Positions 45,201 to 56,694 of a stretch of DNA of 64,000 nt are shown here, piece after piece; position 1 is the first letter of the stretch, and each line of letters starts with the position of its first letter. Source of the DNA: Bedellia somnulentella (lineage: Eukaryota > Arthropoda > Insecta > Lepidoptera > Bedelliidae); assembly GCA_963576735.1 (NCBI GenBank), contig OY755187.1:15314001-15378000 (forward strand), given 5' to 3'. The position numbers were made by a program, and so were the translations under genes. Below the pieces are notes generated by a model. It was not told the DNA's origin. It worked only from the letters and a program-made list of their open reading frames with translations, and did no database searches.

Positions 45201-45834
45201 ATGATTGATTGATGGATGAATTTCATACATTCCTTTTTGTAGTTGTTATATCAGTCAATCGCATCAAGATTCAAATTTCTAGATACATTGTATGTATAGA
45301 TCAAAAATCTGTATAATATATTTCAATCTTTTAGGGGATGAGTTCCAAAAAACCTTTTAAATTGTTCATAAGAAACATGAAACAAACCATTTTGTAACCA
45401 AGTTTCTATGTTCAAAAATGAAAATATCTTGAGTAAGGTATGGATAGCAGTTTGGCGACCCGGTGCTGCCCCCTACACTGACTGTTGGTGATGTGTGAGA
45501 GATTGCAATCATCGGTCAACAGATGGCGTTACTGAATTAACATTGAGATATTTACTATTGATTACAAACTATGCATTATGAGGCTTAAACAGAATATTAA
45601 TTTATGCGTAAGTAAAGTATAATATATCTATGAGAATATTAGTTAAAAATAGTTAAATAAACAAAAGTTATAAACATATTCTCAAACCTACCAAATGAAT
45701 ACGCAAAATTCATACAATATGCTTTCAATTATCTTTATTGCTACATATTCGCGTAGTTGAATGTGAAAAAGAAGGATTAGTGCATCCTATTATTCTAACC
45801 TAACACAAAAGCAAAAAAATACGCAAAAAGACTT

Positions 45835-45911
45835 TGACCACCCGGGATTCGAACCTGGGTCTTTCGTACTAAGTGTTTACCAAACGGTATACCGCTACGC
45901 CATGCAGACAT
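45835..45911 (-). tRNA. tRNA-like sequence (pseudo-tRNA or SINE head)
   Basis: 77 bp on the minus strand with a B box ggttcgaatcc and a box-A-like tggcgtagcggtatacc. The acceptor arms tgtctgc and gtggtca pair at six of seven positions and the T stem at four of five, but no proper anticodon stem forms. It is therefore probably not a working tRNA. Confidence 0.35.
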
Positions 45912-46379
45912 TTGTGTAAGTCTCAAATTTGTGATATCCTATATATCTAGTAGTCATACTATTGACAAACAATTAAATGGACAATTATTTTGATGAAAAT
46001 GGATGAAACCCTTATTTTTTCCAAAATGACTATTAATGAAGAGTCCGATAAAGTCGGTCGATGAAAAAAATAATCGTGTTAATATGGGGAACCATAAAAA
46101 AGTTGTTTTTTTATGCTCCTGTAGGAACCCTTGCGAAATCTGGGATAAATTATATCCTATATGTTGGCCTGGTGTATAACCTACATTCATGCCAAATTTG
46201 ATCAAGATTGGTCCGGTAGAATTAACGTGATGAACGGACATACAGACAGACAGACAGACATTTTTTTCAAAAATAGCAAATTTGGCTTCAGTATCGAAAA
46301 TAAAACATATTCCACCGGTTTTTATTTTTTTTTCTTCAATGTACAGTTTTGACCTCGTTACAGTCTTATTATAGTATAG

Positions 46380-47198
46380 ACTAGTGGATCGTCCCAGCTT
46401 CGCACGGGTAGCGTTGTTTTTTTAAATATCTGAGGTTTCTTTCTTCAGTTACTGCTCAAGCATTGTGAAATTCAGCGCAATGTTTTCAATTTATTAAATT
46501 AATAGCACTCCTTAAACAGTGTAGTTTGGTGATTTTGAATGCGCTTTAATGAACGGTTCAGTATTTCCGTTTAATAGCAAATTTTGGAATAAAACGCTAT
46601 GAAGTATTTATAACAATCTACAAAATAAATCATTACGTGATGTAGGATGCAACTACTGGCGCCATCTAGTATGTTATATGTAAATTAGTAAAGATTTGGT
46701 TTTGGTCACGGGCGCGATGGCTTATTTTCTGTATAATTTCGGTGTTTCTCTATCGATTTCTATGATTCTTTTTTTATTGAATAGGTAATAATGTTACCTT
46801 TTTTAAATTAGAGATGAGTGAGAGGTTTACAAACGTAAGAGTAAACAAATATAATCATAATGTTCCGAACTGCTAAGCTATCAGGAATTACACGTGTTAT
46901 TGTGAGTCAACCGTAAAAGATAGACATAAACTGTTGAGGATTTTTTTTTAGATAATTTTATGAAGAATATTTCCGTCATACATGATTTCTATGTAAGTTT
47001 AACCATTAAGGCTGCACACGCGACGGAAACTTAAAAAATGGAGTAACTTCTCCCGTTTTCCCAAAATTTCCCAAAATTCCCCTTTACTACTCTGCTGGAA
47101 AGTATACAAAAACCTGTCCAGGAGTATGAAGAATAATTGTACCAAGTTTCGTTAAAATTCGTCGAGTAGTTTTTGTTTCCATAAGGAACATACAAACC

Positions 47199-47232
<34 letters not shown>

Positions 47233-47233
47233 A

Positions 47234-47264
<31 letters not shown>

Positions 47265-47388
47265 AATTTTAGTGAATGCATTTTTGGCATCAGTATCGAT
47301 CACTAATCACCCCCTGATAGTTATTTTGAAAATATATTTCATGTACAGAATTGACCTCTCTACAGCTTTATTATAAGTATAGAATATA
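46380..47388 (+). mobile_element. CGCACGGGT repeat, full-length copy 3
   Basis: Starts tagtggatcgtcccagcttc and ends ttattataagtataga. The (GACA)n run at 47,200-47,262 is longer than in copy 1. It begins exactly where the previous element ends. Confidence 0.85.
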
Positions 47389-47389
47389 G

Positions 47390-47737
47390 ATAAGCCATCG
47401 CGCCCGTGACCAAAACCGAATCATTACTAATTTGCATATAACATACTAGATGGCGCCAGTAGTTGCATCCTACAACACGTAATTATTTATTTTTTAGATT
47501 GTTATAAATACTTCATAGCGTTTTATTCCAAAATTTGCTATTAAACGGAAAAACGTTCATTAAAGCGCATTAAAAATCACCAAACTACACTGTTTAGGGA
47601 GTGCTATAAATTTAATAAATTGAAAACATTGCGCTGAATTTCACAATGCTTGAGCAGTGACTAAAGAAAGAAACCTCAGATATTTAAAAAAAAAAACGCT
47701 ACCCGTGCGAAGCTGGAACGACCCACTAGTACTAAAT
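47390..47737 (-). mobile_element. CGCACGGGT repeat, copy 4, 5' third, head-facing copy 3
   Basis: Antisense left part (aagccatcgcgcccgtgacc to cccgtgcgaagctggaacga). With the first third of copy 3 it forms an inverted repeat with ~345-bp arms. Confidence 0.8.
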
Positions 47738-47739
47738 AT

Positions 47740-48006
47740 GAGCGACATGATAGTCCAGTGGGTAGAACACCCGCCCGAAAAACAGAAGGGCGTGAGTTCC
47801 AATCCTAGGACGGGCCTACACCAATTTGTCTTTTCTAAAGTCATATGTGTGGTTAATTTATCATGGTTGCTAACGGTGAGGGAAAACATCGTGAGGAAAC
47901 CCACATGGCTGAGTTGTACTTAGTCATGTGACAGTGTATTCGTACAAAACGGCGATAGGCCTGCCCCCTATCACGTGAGTACACTGTCTAAGCAAAACGT
48001 GGGTAC
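47740..48006 (+). mobile_element. SINE-A, 3' truncated
   Basis: tRNA head (gatagtccagtgggtagaac; gagttccaatcc) and most of the body, cut at aaaacgtgggtacc where copy 5 of the CGCACGGGT repeat begins. Confidence 0.82.
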
Positions 48007-48007
48007 C

Positions 48008-48727
48008 TTCTCTGGAAACTTGGTACAATTATTCTTCATGCTCCTGGGCAGGTTTTTTGTATACTTTCCAGCAGAGTAGTAAAGGGGAATTTTGAGAAAT
48101 TTTGGGAAAACGGGAGAAGTTACTCCATTTTTTAAGCTTCCGTCGCACTTGCATCCTTAATGGTTAAACTTACATAGAAATCATGTATGACGGAAATATT
48201 CTTCATAAAATTATCTAAAAAAAAAACCGCAACAGTTTATGTCTATCTTTTACGGTTGACTCACAATAACACGTGTAATTCCTGATAGCTTAGCAGTTCG
48301 CAACATTCTGGTTATATTTGTTTACTCTTACGTTTGTAAAACTCTCACTCATCCCTAATTTAAAAAAGGTAACATTATTACCTACTCAATAAAAAAAGAA
48401 TCATAGAAATCGGTAGAGAAACACCGAAATTATACATAAAATAAGCCATCGCGCCCGTGACCAAAACCAAATCTTTACTAATTTACATATAACATATTAG
48501 ATGGCGCCAGTAGTTGCATGCTCATCGCGTAATGAATGATATATAGTTTGTGGTAATGATTTCTTTTTTAGATTGTTACAAATACATCAGTTCAGGGAGT
48601 GCTATAAATTTAATAAATTGAAAACATTGCGCTAAATTTCACAATGCTTGAGCAGTGACTGAAGAAAGTAACCTCAGATATTTAAAAAACAACTCTACCC
48701 GTGCGAAGCTGGGCCGATCCACTAGTC
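48008..48727 (-). mobile_element. CGCACGGGT repeat, copy 5, 5' two thirds
   Basis: Antisense from ggaaacttggtacaattatt to the head (cccgtgcgaagctgggccga, tccactagt). The (GACA)n tail part is absent. Confidence 0.8.
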
Positions 48728-50157
48728 TGTAATATAACTCAGTTATGTGTGTTTTTTACCGAGACAGACCACGATTTACACATAAGTTTTATCGTTTGAA
48801 TAGATAATTGACCATCTACCACCACTCTGGCCTAGTCTGAAATAATAGATACTTACGACTTCTACCGTGGTTGCTACCGACGGCACCACAAACCTTGCCC
48901 AGCAAACCATAGAATCGTCGTACCGTTCTACAATCACGTGATTTAGGTTGTTCTGTTCTAACCAAACCTAACAAACTTCTAATACTTTCAAAACAAAACC
49001 GGAGACTCCAAAAGAATGAAAAGAGCCAAGAAAAATTCGAACCGCTAGTTGGAAAGGTACCAGCGAGCCAACTGCCAAGTTAAATAATACAATCTAAATT
49101 AAATGATGTTCACGAATAAGCTTTGATTTTTCTTCTAATTAGATTAGTGAAACTTAGAACTTACTACTTAACTATGTAGTAACTTAATAAATTGAGTAAA
49201 ACCACCAATATAAAATTTAAGACTGTCCAATAGTGCGCTATTTATGGTCCCGGCTACGGGCAATATTATTATAAAAAATTATGAAATATATATTTATCAT
49301 ATAATATAAGAACAATAATCTATAATACACTTATTATTAAATTTATCTAGTACTACTTACTTATAAATATGGTTAGAATAACCATTACTGCCCGTGGGTG
49401 ATCGTAATAGGCGGCTAAGTACTAAGGGGCCATCAACAAAAACCTTTATTTTGTAATCTTTTCCCCTCTTCAGTTCCAAAGGTGACTAAGTTTTTTTTTC
49501 TGAAGCTCTGGCTATTCCTTTTGAGGATTTATAGACGTGAGTGTATGTATGTATGTATGTTCATATAGGATGTATTACATCCGCTTTTTCTCAATCAAAA
49601 CCATGACGTTTTGATGCCACGATGCAGATATATGGCTCACGTTAAGTCACCGCCTGCTCGTTGCAATATATAGTATGTGGTATTTGCCAAACACACAAAT
49701 ACAGGTAATATGTAAGAACAAATCCGTTGTAGCGCCGTCTCATATTCACTTAGATTTGCTGCGATACCGTACATTTCCTGAATCCGCGCTGAATATATAC
49801 CTTTATTCTGCGATTGCAACGAGTATGTAAACTGTATGGAATCGGCAGTACAAAATTGTGACTAACCTGCTTACCTAAATACATGGTTATATACTTCTTA
49901 GCTGCTTTTGGAAGTAGCGTTGTAAAAGAGTCCGAAATGAAAGATGGTTGTGATACATGTCTCGAATTAAAACAACTCAAAAATCCAAATACCCTTCCTT
50001 TATCCTTTAAACCAGTACAAACAGTTAATTAATATAAACTATTGATTGGCGTTTCTTGGGTTAAGTACTTAAGGGTAAAAACGAGTCCCTATTACTGAGA
50101 GAAAATTTATTTCTGTAATATTTAAATTTGAATAAAATAAATACTTAAAATAACATA
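48728..50157. other. no gene recognised; one RES copy
   Basis: Besides the RES element at 49,380-49,560 I see no repeat or splice-supported exon. Frames on the minus strand at 49.6-49.98 kb lack coding support. Confidence 0.35.
49380..49560 (+). mobile_element. RES short element, diverged
   Basis: From taaccattactgcccgtggg to atagacgtgagtgtatgtat with an ATGT tail; the central gatgcggttggag box is lost. Confidence 0.6.
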
Positions 50158-50535
50158 CAACCGTGATAGCCCAGTGGGTAGAACACTCGGTTATCGTGCA
50201 AACGACTAGTGTTCAAATCCTGGGTCGGGCCTACACCAATTTGTCTTTTCTAAAGACATATGTGTGGTTAATTTATCATGGTTGTTAACGGTGAGGGAAA
50301 ACATCGTGAGGAAACCCACATGGCTGAGTTGTACTTAGTCATGTGACAGTGTATTCGTACAAAACGGCGATAGGCCTGCCCCCTATCACGTGAGTACACT
50401 GTCCATGCAAAACGTGGGTACTCTGAACACCAGGTGACAAAGTCACGTGATGTTCAGAAGTATTAGTACCTCTGCCAACCCCTTCGGGGATATTCGGCGT
50501 GAACGTTTATGTTATGTTATGTTATGTTATGTTAC
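50158..50535 (+). mobile_element. SINE-A, full length, youngest-looking copy
   Basis: Complete tRNA head, body and a GTTAT tail of four or more units. It differs from the copy at 421-775 by only a few bases, which suggests recent activity. A RES fragment abuts its tail. Confidence 0.88.
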
Positions 50536-50672
50536 ATACATATACTCACGGCTATGAATCCCTTGAAGGGGTAGCCAGAGCTAGGGAATCAGATATTCCT
50601 CAGCCACTTTTGGAAGTTGCGTGGGGAAAGATGGTAGAATAAAGGTTGTTGGTGATGGGTCGTGATGGGTCG
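50536..50672 (-). mobile_element. RES short element, 3' half
   Basis: atatactcacggctatgaat to ggttgttggtgatgggtc; the 5' half is missing. Confidence 0.75.
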
Positions 50673-50789
50673 ACAAAGTTAACAACTATCTAGAAACGTA
50701 CTTACTATCGCGATCATTATGATAATTAAATATAATAGGATTTATACGCTTTAGTATATAAAAGAAGGTAAAAATAACTAAGTAATAAT

Positions 50790-51060
50790 AAATAAAGAAT
50801 TAATAAAGGAAAGAAAAATTTCGACACAGGCGGGAAACGTACCCGCGACCTCGGGTATACGCCCCCGTCGCTCTGCCATTGAGCTACCGTTACAATGGCT
50901 GCCAGCGCGAAATTCTCCTATCCTTTGTTTCTTTTTACACTTTTAAGTAGTGTTTGCGTTCCCTACCTTCGTTTTTTTTACAAATTCAGGTTCCCGCCAG
51001 TGTCGAAATTTTTCTTTCCTTTATTTATTAGTAATAATCCCCACATGAGGTTTTCATGAA
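50790..51060. mobile_element. SINE-D pair in inverted arrangement
   Basis: Left arm aaaggaaagaaaaatttcga on the minus sense carries a tRNA-like head (gtagctcaatggcagagcga, ggcgtatacccgag, cgcgggtacgtttcc). The right arm tgtcgaaatttttctttcct continues into taataatccccacatgaggt. The head could be taken for a tRNA, but its anticodon stem has only four pairs. Confidence 0.65.
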
Positions 51061-51992
51061 CAAAAACATTCAAATTAACTAAGTAATGTTTGTTGACCTT
51101 GCTTAGTCCGGAGCGGCCGATGTTCGTGTGTAAATAAATAAATTATTGTGCGAGCCGACGCGTAATTGGCCGGTTTTTTAATAATTTGGATTAAAGCTTA
51201 AAAAAATATTGTCCTGACCTATCTCTAGACATTTTATTGATTAGCCAATTCAATACATAATACAATATCTATCTATACATATAATAAATCTGTAGAAAAG
51301 TAATTTTTGTACATTGAAGAAATTGAAAAAAAAAATAGCCAGCGTGTGAACAGATAAGTAACAGAACCCATTTCCATCATTTTTAAATTTTTTGTCTGTT
51401 TGTCTGTTTATATGTTTGTTTGTGCGCGCAAAACGTAAAATCTACGAATTTAATGCTGAAAATGTTTATATACAAAAATTAAACGTAACTTGAGGTATAA
51501 CTTAGTTTTTGTTTCATCGAAATCGGTTCACTCTATCAAAAGATATGATTAATTTTGTGAGTTCAAGAAGAAAAATATTACGTTACGCAATTCAGTATAG
51601 TACTTGCAACGACATCTTAAGTCTAAATATAGAACTAATGTTGATAGTTGGAATCCAAAGTCCGATAGATGGCGTTGTGCAAAAATAAAATAAAGAACCA
51701 AAATAAAATAAAGCAAAAATAATATTTGCATTTTTTTAGCCCCTTTAACCCCTTATTTTAAAGTCGGTTAAAGTAATAGAAGCTACAGGAAACAAGCTAG
51801 GCGAAATTAATACAAGCTGCCAATATCAAGTGAATTCGCCGACTATGAAAATAACTGAAATGCTTTTAAATATTATCTTTACTTAGTTTCTTAAATTAGG
51901 CTTATTAATATTAATATATTATGTAAATAGTCTGCCTATTAATAAATCCAATTTGGTGAGCATAATTTTGAATTCTTCAAATGCACGTCACT
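51061..51992. other. AT-rich sequence with diverged repeat ends
   Basis: Includes a GGCCGGTTTTTT-type repeat end (51,150-51,180) and a minus-sense tail like those of CGCACGGGT repeats (catataataaatctgtagaa, 51,277). No gene is supported. Confidence 0.35.
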
Positions 51993-52310
51993 TCACAACC
52001 AGTTTTCGTGAACGTTTATAATAAAAAACTGAATTTTGGTCTGCATTAAACACCAAACCTCTCTGGCTTCGTTTACATCCATCAATCTTTTCATACATGC
52101 TCTTTTATTCTTCATACTGCGGACACCTGCCTTTTTGAGCACGTTTTCTATTTGATCCAAATCTGTCCTCCGAGGTCGTCCTCTACTAACATTACCTTCC
52201 ACATTGGCGATAAAAAAAGTGTCAAGTACAAAGTGGCGATCGATAGTCTCTGCCTACCCCAATGGAAACTAACGGCGTGAGAATATGTATGTATGTATGT
52301 ATTAAACACC
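51993..52310. mobile_element. RTE-type LINE 3' end with 5' inversion
   Basis: 52,055-52,204 is antisense LINE (NVSRGRPRRTDLDQIENVLK ... MDVNEAREV). It joins 52,222-52,310, which is sense LINE 3' end (acaaagtggcgatcgatagt ... ggcgtgagaatatgtatgta). The two pieces are neighbours in the intact element, as in twin-priming products. Confidence 0.8.
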
Positions 52311-52418
52311 AGAAACATAAGACATCTTTTAAGTTCTACTTTTTTTAACACTAAAATGATGTAGTGACCTTAGTGACTAACCTTAATTTAGTTATATTTG
52401 CATATTATACATACATAC

Positions 52419-52660
52419 ATATACTCACGACTATAAACCCCTAGAAGGGGTAGCCTGAGCTAAGGAATTAGAAATTCCTCAGCCACTTTTGGAAAATTGA
52501 GTGGGGAAAAGATGGTAAAATAAAGGTTGTTGGTAATGGGTCTCCAACCGCATCGCCCAAAAATCCCTTAAAAACCCCCAATACCGTTAGTCGCCTCTTA
52601 CGTACATCCACCGGAAGAAATGGGGTAGTGCTATTCTAAGCCGACACTACACAGCTACTA
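52419..52660 (-). mobile_element. RES short element, complete
   Basis: atactcacgactataaaccc to attctaagccgacactacac, all boxes present; close to consensus. Confidence 0.85.
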
Positions 52661-53425
52661 CAGTGCATATTATGCCACTGATAAATCGATTTAATTCAAT
52701 GTATTATCATAGTACAACCAACAACCGTAAACCCTAATAATAGTAAAGTACCTTTTTTGAGCGGTTTTATTTAGCTTACCCCGTTTGTTTTATTCTTTCT
52801 TGAGTGAAATTTAGTAATTTAGTTTTCACCCCCTTCCTGTCAACCGGTTAATATTTCTTTTCGGAAGGAAAAGACGTGATGAGCTCGAAGCAAAGAGTGA
52901 TGAGCTCAAGGCCCGACCACCTGCGGCCATCAATAATAACTACCTATATATTGGAGGGGTACTGATTTTTCAACATACGTCATAGAACATTTGTCGGAAA
53001 GATTGGCTATGTCAGTCACATGAGAGCACATGAACACACTCTTAATAGCCGGATACCAGAACTTGCTGTGGCCGAAATCGGGCGGGATTGATATATGATC
53101 TATGTGCAAAATTCCGAAGTGTTAAAAACAAAAGGGCTTTATAAATATATTGATGCATTATGCAGATCTGCTAGGATCGTACAAGGTAGCGATCCTTAAT
53201 CTTCGGCTAACCCTGTAACTGTATCTAAATAAACACTAATTCAAATGAGATACACACAGTTACGACCTTTTATTATTTCAACTGGATAATGGCTACTGTA
53301 ATTAATTAAATATCATTATAAAATACTCAATAGTTCCTACATCACAATAAGTGTGCGCATTAGATTTCATTGGTTCTTTATTTTATTTCAAAAAGGTGAT
53401 ATACTCTTAACTAAACGACGTTTTT
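52661..53425. other. no gene recognised; one RTE tail fragment
   Basis: A weak RTE 3'-end fragment lies at 53,163-53,215 (ctgctaggatcgtacaaggt). Otherwise nothing is supported. Confidence 0.35.
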
Positions 53426-54026
53426 AGGGTTCCGTAGCCAAATGGCAAAAACGGGACCCTTATAGATTCGTCATGTCTGTCTGTCTGTCCGTCCGTCCGT
53501 ATGTCACAGCCAGTTTATTCCGAAACTATAAGAACAACATTTTTGAAAATTGGTGCGTAGATGTATTCTGTAAACCGCATTAAGATTTTAAAATAAAATC
53601 TGAAAAAAAAAAAAAATTTTTAGGGTTCCCCATACATAGAACTGAAACTCAAAATTTTTTTTTTCATCAAACCTATACGTGTGGGGTATCTATCAAAAGG
53701 TATTTGAAAATGATGTTGAGGTTTCTTATATCATTTTTTTCAAAACTGAATAGTTTGCGCGAGAGACTTTTCCAAAGTGGTAAAATGTGTGTCCCCCCCC
53801 CACGTAACTTCTAAAATATGGGCATGATAAAACTGAAAAAAAAATATGATGTGTATTATTATACAAACTACTAACGAAAATTGGTTTGAATGAGATCTAG
53901 CCAGTAGTTCTATTTTGAAACGTCATAAATCAAATTACTTACCTAATTTATTAATTTCACTGAAATATATAAGCTGCTACGGAACCCTTCATTAGCGAGT
54001 CCATCTCGCTCTTGGCCGCTTTTTTA
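53426..54026 (+). mobile_element. GGTTCCGTA repeat, uninterrupted copy
   Basis: From tttttagggttccgtagcca to cttggccgctttttt, ~600 bp, non-coding, with a central TCTG/CCGT microsatellite and a C8-9 run. It serves as the empty-site reference for the LINE insertion at 8.36-13.75 kb. Confidence 0.85.
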
Positions 54027-54309
54027 TTTTGTTCTCGACAATCACGCGAACGAAGTCGCGGGCACAGCTAGTTAGTAAAATAAAAATACTGCGGACGCCA
54101 TACATTCTCACTTTAGTTGCAGGAGTGTAAATTTCAATTCGGGAAATCCATAGAGCGCCTTATAAGCCCCGGTGTAAATCTTGGCCCGGATCATATGAAC
54201 CCGGGCTCTTATGCAACTGTGCACAGTTCTCCTACTGTGTGAATTATTAGCGCTTATGAAACGTTCTTCATATAAGGCCTTTATTAGGATATCGTTTCCA
54301 TAGATTGCC

Positions 54310-54556
54310 GTGTAGTGCCGGCTTAGAATGCCACTACCCCTTTCTGCCAACGGGTGTCGTAAGAGGCAACCAAGGGTATGGGACTTTTTGGAGTGTATTT
54401 GGGCGATGCGGTTGGAGACCCATCACCAACAGTACTTTATTGCTACCATTTTATCCCCTATCAACTTCCAAATGTGGCTGAGGAGTTTCTAGCTCTAAAA
54501 CTGTGCCTACCCCTTTTTGGGATTTATGGCCGTGAGTGTATGTATATATCTATGTA
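54310..54556 (+). mobile_element. RES short element, complete
   Basis: gccgtgtagtgccggcttag to ggccgtgagtgtatgtatat; all boxes present. Confidence 0.85.
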
Positions 54557-54713
54557 TCCATAGATAAATTAACACAGTGTGCAGGAGATGAATTGTATTT
54601 CCGACAGAAACAGATGCATGCGCATTTATTTGTATGTACATGAGTCTCACTGCTATAAATTCCATTAAAGAGAAGCCACAGATGAAAATAAAAAAAAAAC
54701 ATTTGAAAATTGA

Positions 54714-54790
54714 AATGCTGGTGTCGAATTTTTTGTCCTTTATTTACAAGTAATAATGATCCTCACATGAAGTTTTCGTAAACAAAACAT
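54714..54790 (+). mobile_element. SINE-D, 3' fragment
   Basis: gctggtgtcgaattttttgt, then tacaagtaataatgatcctc and acatgaagttttcgtaaaca, matching the downstream part of the copy at 51.0 kb. Confidence 0.55.
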
Positions 54791-55005
54791 TCTTATTATT
54801 AAAAAAATGAGTGGCAAAATATTGTCATTATCTACTGGCCTGCGACTAGAACGCACGTGCCATTTTAGCTCTCGTTAACTATTGAGATTAATATTTTATA
54901 TATTACTTTTTTAAATGTCTGCATCACCTAAATACTAATCGCATAGACTATTGTAGTGTTAATATGTTGTATTAGTGTATTAGTGTATTTAACTAAGAGA
55001 TTATT

Positions 55006-56265
55006 ATGGAAGGAAGTCCATTTAATCGGAGCGGACTGACTCGGCGCAGTCCTCCTCCGCAGTGCACTGAAGACAATATGGACCAAGCACCATCGGCTTC
55101 TTCAAAACATCAGGACTCCAGCGTTGTATCAACTACTGATATCCAATATTGGATGGACACCATTGAGGCCTGCTTACAAAAAATATGCCAAGTATCGACC
55201 GAAGGTAAGCTGAACTCAGACCAAAAGCTCTGTATTAGTAACTTATGTAGGAAAATCGGGAATGGTACTGGTCAAATGGCAGTTCATTACCAATCGGCTA
55301 AACAACATCTTCTTCTCGCCCAATCTAAAATTCAAAACTTATATGAGAAAATTGAAGTCTTAGAACAAAAACAAGGTGACCTTGAAACAATCCAAGACCT
55401 TAAACAATCTATACGCAATTCTTTGGAGTCCCAAACTAAGACGAACACTTCTTTTGCCGATATGGTTAAAAAGGGACCAAACGATTTTGTAAGACCCCAA
55501 AATCTAGCCTCCATAACAATATTTCCCAAAGACAAACAAAAATCTAGTGATGAGACCAAGTCCCTAGTACAAAAAATTATCTGCCCCGAGGAGATGAAAT
55601 TGCAAGTACGAGGACTCAGAAAAACTAAAAATGGAGGAGTAATCATCAGCACCGAGTCCCAGCAGGATATTGAAAAGATCAAATCGTCAAATAAACTCTG
55701 CTCAAACGATCTTACTTTAGAAGAAAGTAACCAGCGCCGCCCTAGAATAGTTGTAGTTGGAGTGCCAACAAATTTATCTGAGAAAGAAGTGTTTCAGTGC
55801 ATGTATGAACAAAATTTGGCCGATAAGTATCCAGACTCAACATTCGACAAATTTCTTAGCTCCATAAAACTTAGCCATAAAGGGGGTAAAAAACAGGGTA
55901 AATATTGCCACTACATAATTGAGGTCCCCGCAGGAATTCGCAAATGTCTCATGAATCAGAAGCGAATTTTCATTAACTGGACATCATGTAAAATAAGAGA
56001 CTTCACCCTTGTGACCCGTTGTTTTAAATGTCAGCAATATGGACACTCAGCTAAGTTTTGTCGTGAGGCTGATCAGGTCTGTGGCCATTGTGGGGAGACT
56101 GGACACTCTATCAAAGAGTGTATAAAAAAATCTCAGGAACCAAACTGTGCCACCTGCAAGCGTTTTAAAAAAACGAGTAACCATCCTACAGGAGACCCTG
56201 AATGCCCAGCAAGGAAGAATGCAGAATTGAGGTATATAAATTCTATTAACTATGAAGGCGCCTAA
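55006..56265 (+). CDS. LINE ORF1 (Gag-like, CCHC zinc knuckles)
   Basis: An intact 419-residue frame. A Ser/Pro-rich start is followed by a coiled-coil-like helix (KIQNLYEKIEVLEQKQGDLE), a central RRM-like region (RPRIVVVGVPTNLSEKEVFQ) and three Cys/His clusters from residue 339: CFKCQQYGHSAKFC, CGHCGETGHSIKEC and a CATC-led third. This layout is that of Jockey-group ORF1 proteins, which coat the element RNA. It is open although ORF2 is wrecked. Confidence 0.88.
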   Translation: MEGSPFNRSGLTRRSPPPQCTEDNMDQAPSASSKHQDSSVVSTTDIQYWMDTIEACLQKICQVSTEGKLNSDQKLCISNLCRKIGNGTGQMAVHYQSAKQHLLLAQSKIQNLYEKIEVLEQKQGDLETIQDLKQSIRNSLESQTKTNTSFADMVKKGPNDFVRPQNLASITIFPKDKQKSSDETKSLVQKIICPEEMKLQVRGLRKTKNGGVIISTESQQDIEKIKSSNKLCSNDLTLEESNQRRPRIVVVGVPTNLSEKEVFQCMYEQNLADKYPDSTFDKFLSSIKLSHKGGKKQGKYCHYIIEVPAGIRKCLMNQKRIFINWTSCKIRDFTLVTRCFKCQQYGHSAKFCREADQVCGHCGETGHSIKECIKKSQEPNCATCKRFKKTSNHPTGDPECPARKNAELRYINSINYEGA

Positions 56266-56376
56266 GAGCGCCCGTATCTTCTTATTATCTATAAGCACTT
56301 ATTAATTAAGTTTCTTTTCACATTTTTTACTTCTTTTTTTAAATTTATTTTTAAACGTTCTTTAGTTTATTTATCA

Positions 56377-56694
56377 ATGACACATCAAATTATCTATGAC
56401 TTAGACAATATAAAAAAATTTGGTGAATCTCACTCGTGTGATGTTGAATTGTGTAGCCAATTAATTTGTAATGAGAAAGGTACTCTTAAAATCTTAACCC
56501 AAAACATTCGTAGTATTCACAAAAATTTCGATGATTTTCTAATATTATTAACTCGATTTAATGTTCCTTTTGATATTATTATCTTGACTGAATGTTGGTT
56601 ACAAAACCGAGCACATAGTTTACCCACCCTCACAGGGTACAAATTACACAGCTCAACTAAACTACATAACCAAAATGATGGCATTATAATATAC
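56377..56694 (+). pseudogene. LINE ORF2, endonuclease N-terminus
   Basis: Begins at an ATG 112 nt after ORF1. It shows ILTQNIRSIHKN (first EEP block, Asn) and IIILTECWLQ (catalytic Glu). The frame is cut at GIIIY by insertion 1 and resumes at 57,934 (VRDTLNFTIEEICVNE). Confidence 0.85.

Larger units (their letters stand above)
44926..46379 (+). mobile_element. related repeat with GCCCGCGAC start, interrupted
   Basis: The left end ctagctttttgcccgcgact is at 44,926. The right end is at ~46,050-46,379 (caagattggtccggtagaat, (GACA)4, tcttattatagtatagac). The middle holds a RES element (45,085-45,200) and a tRNA-like block (45,835-45,911). Treating the two ends as one element is inference. Confidence 0.45.

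Noticed and set aside
45835..45911. Functional tRNA gene
   Set aside because: Acceptor and T stems pair partly, but no anticodon arm forms and the length is wrong; kept only as tRNA-like.
50823..50895. Possible true tRNA gene on the minus strand
   Set aside because: A and B boxes are present but the anticodon stem has only four pairs with an 8-nt loop, and the flanks are SINE-D sequence; better explained as a SINE head.
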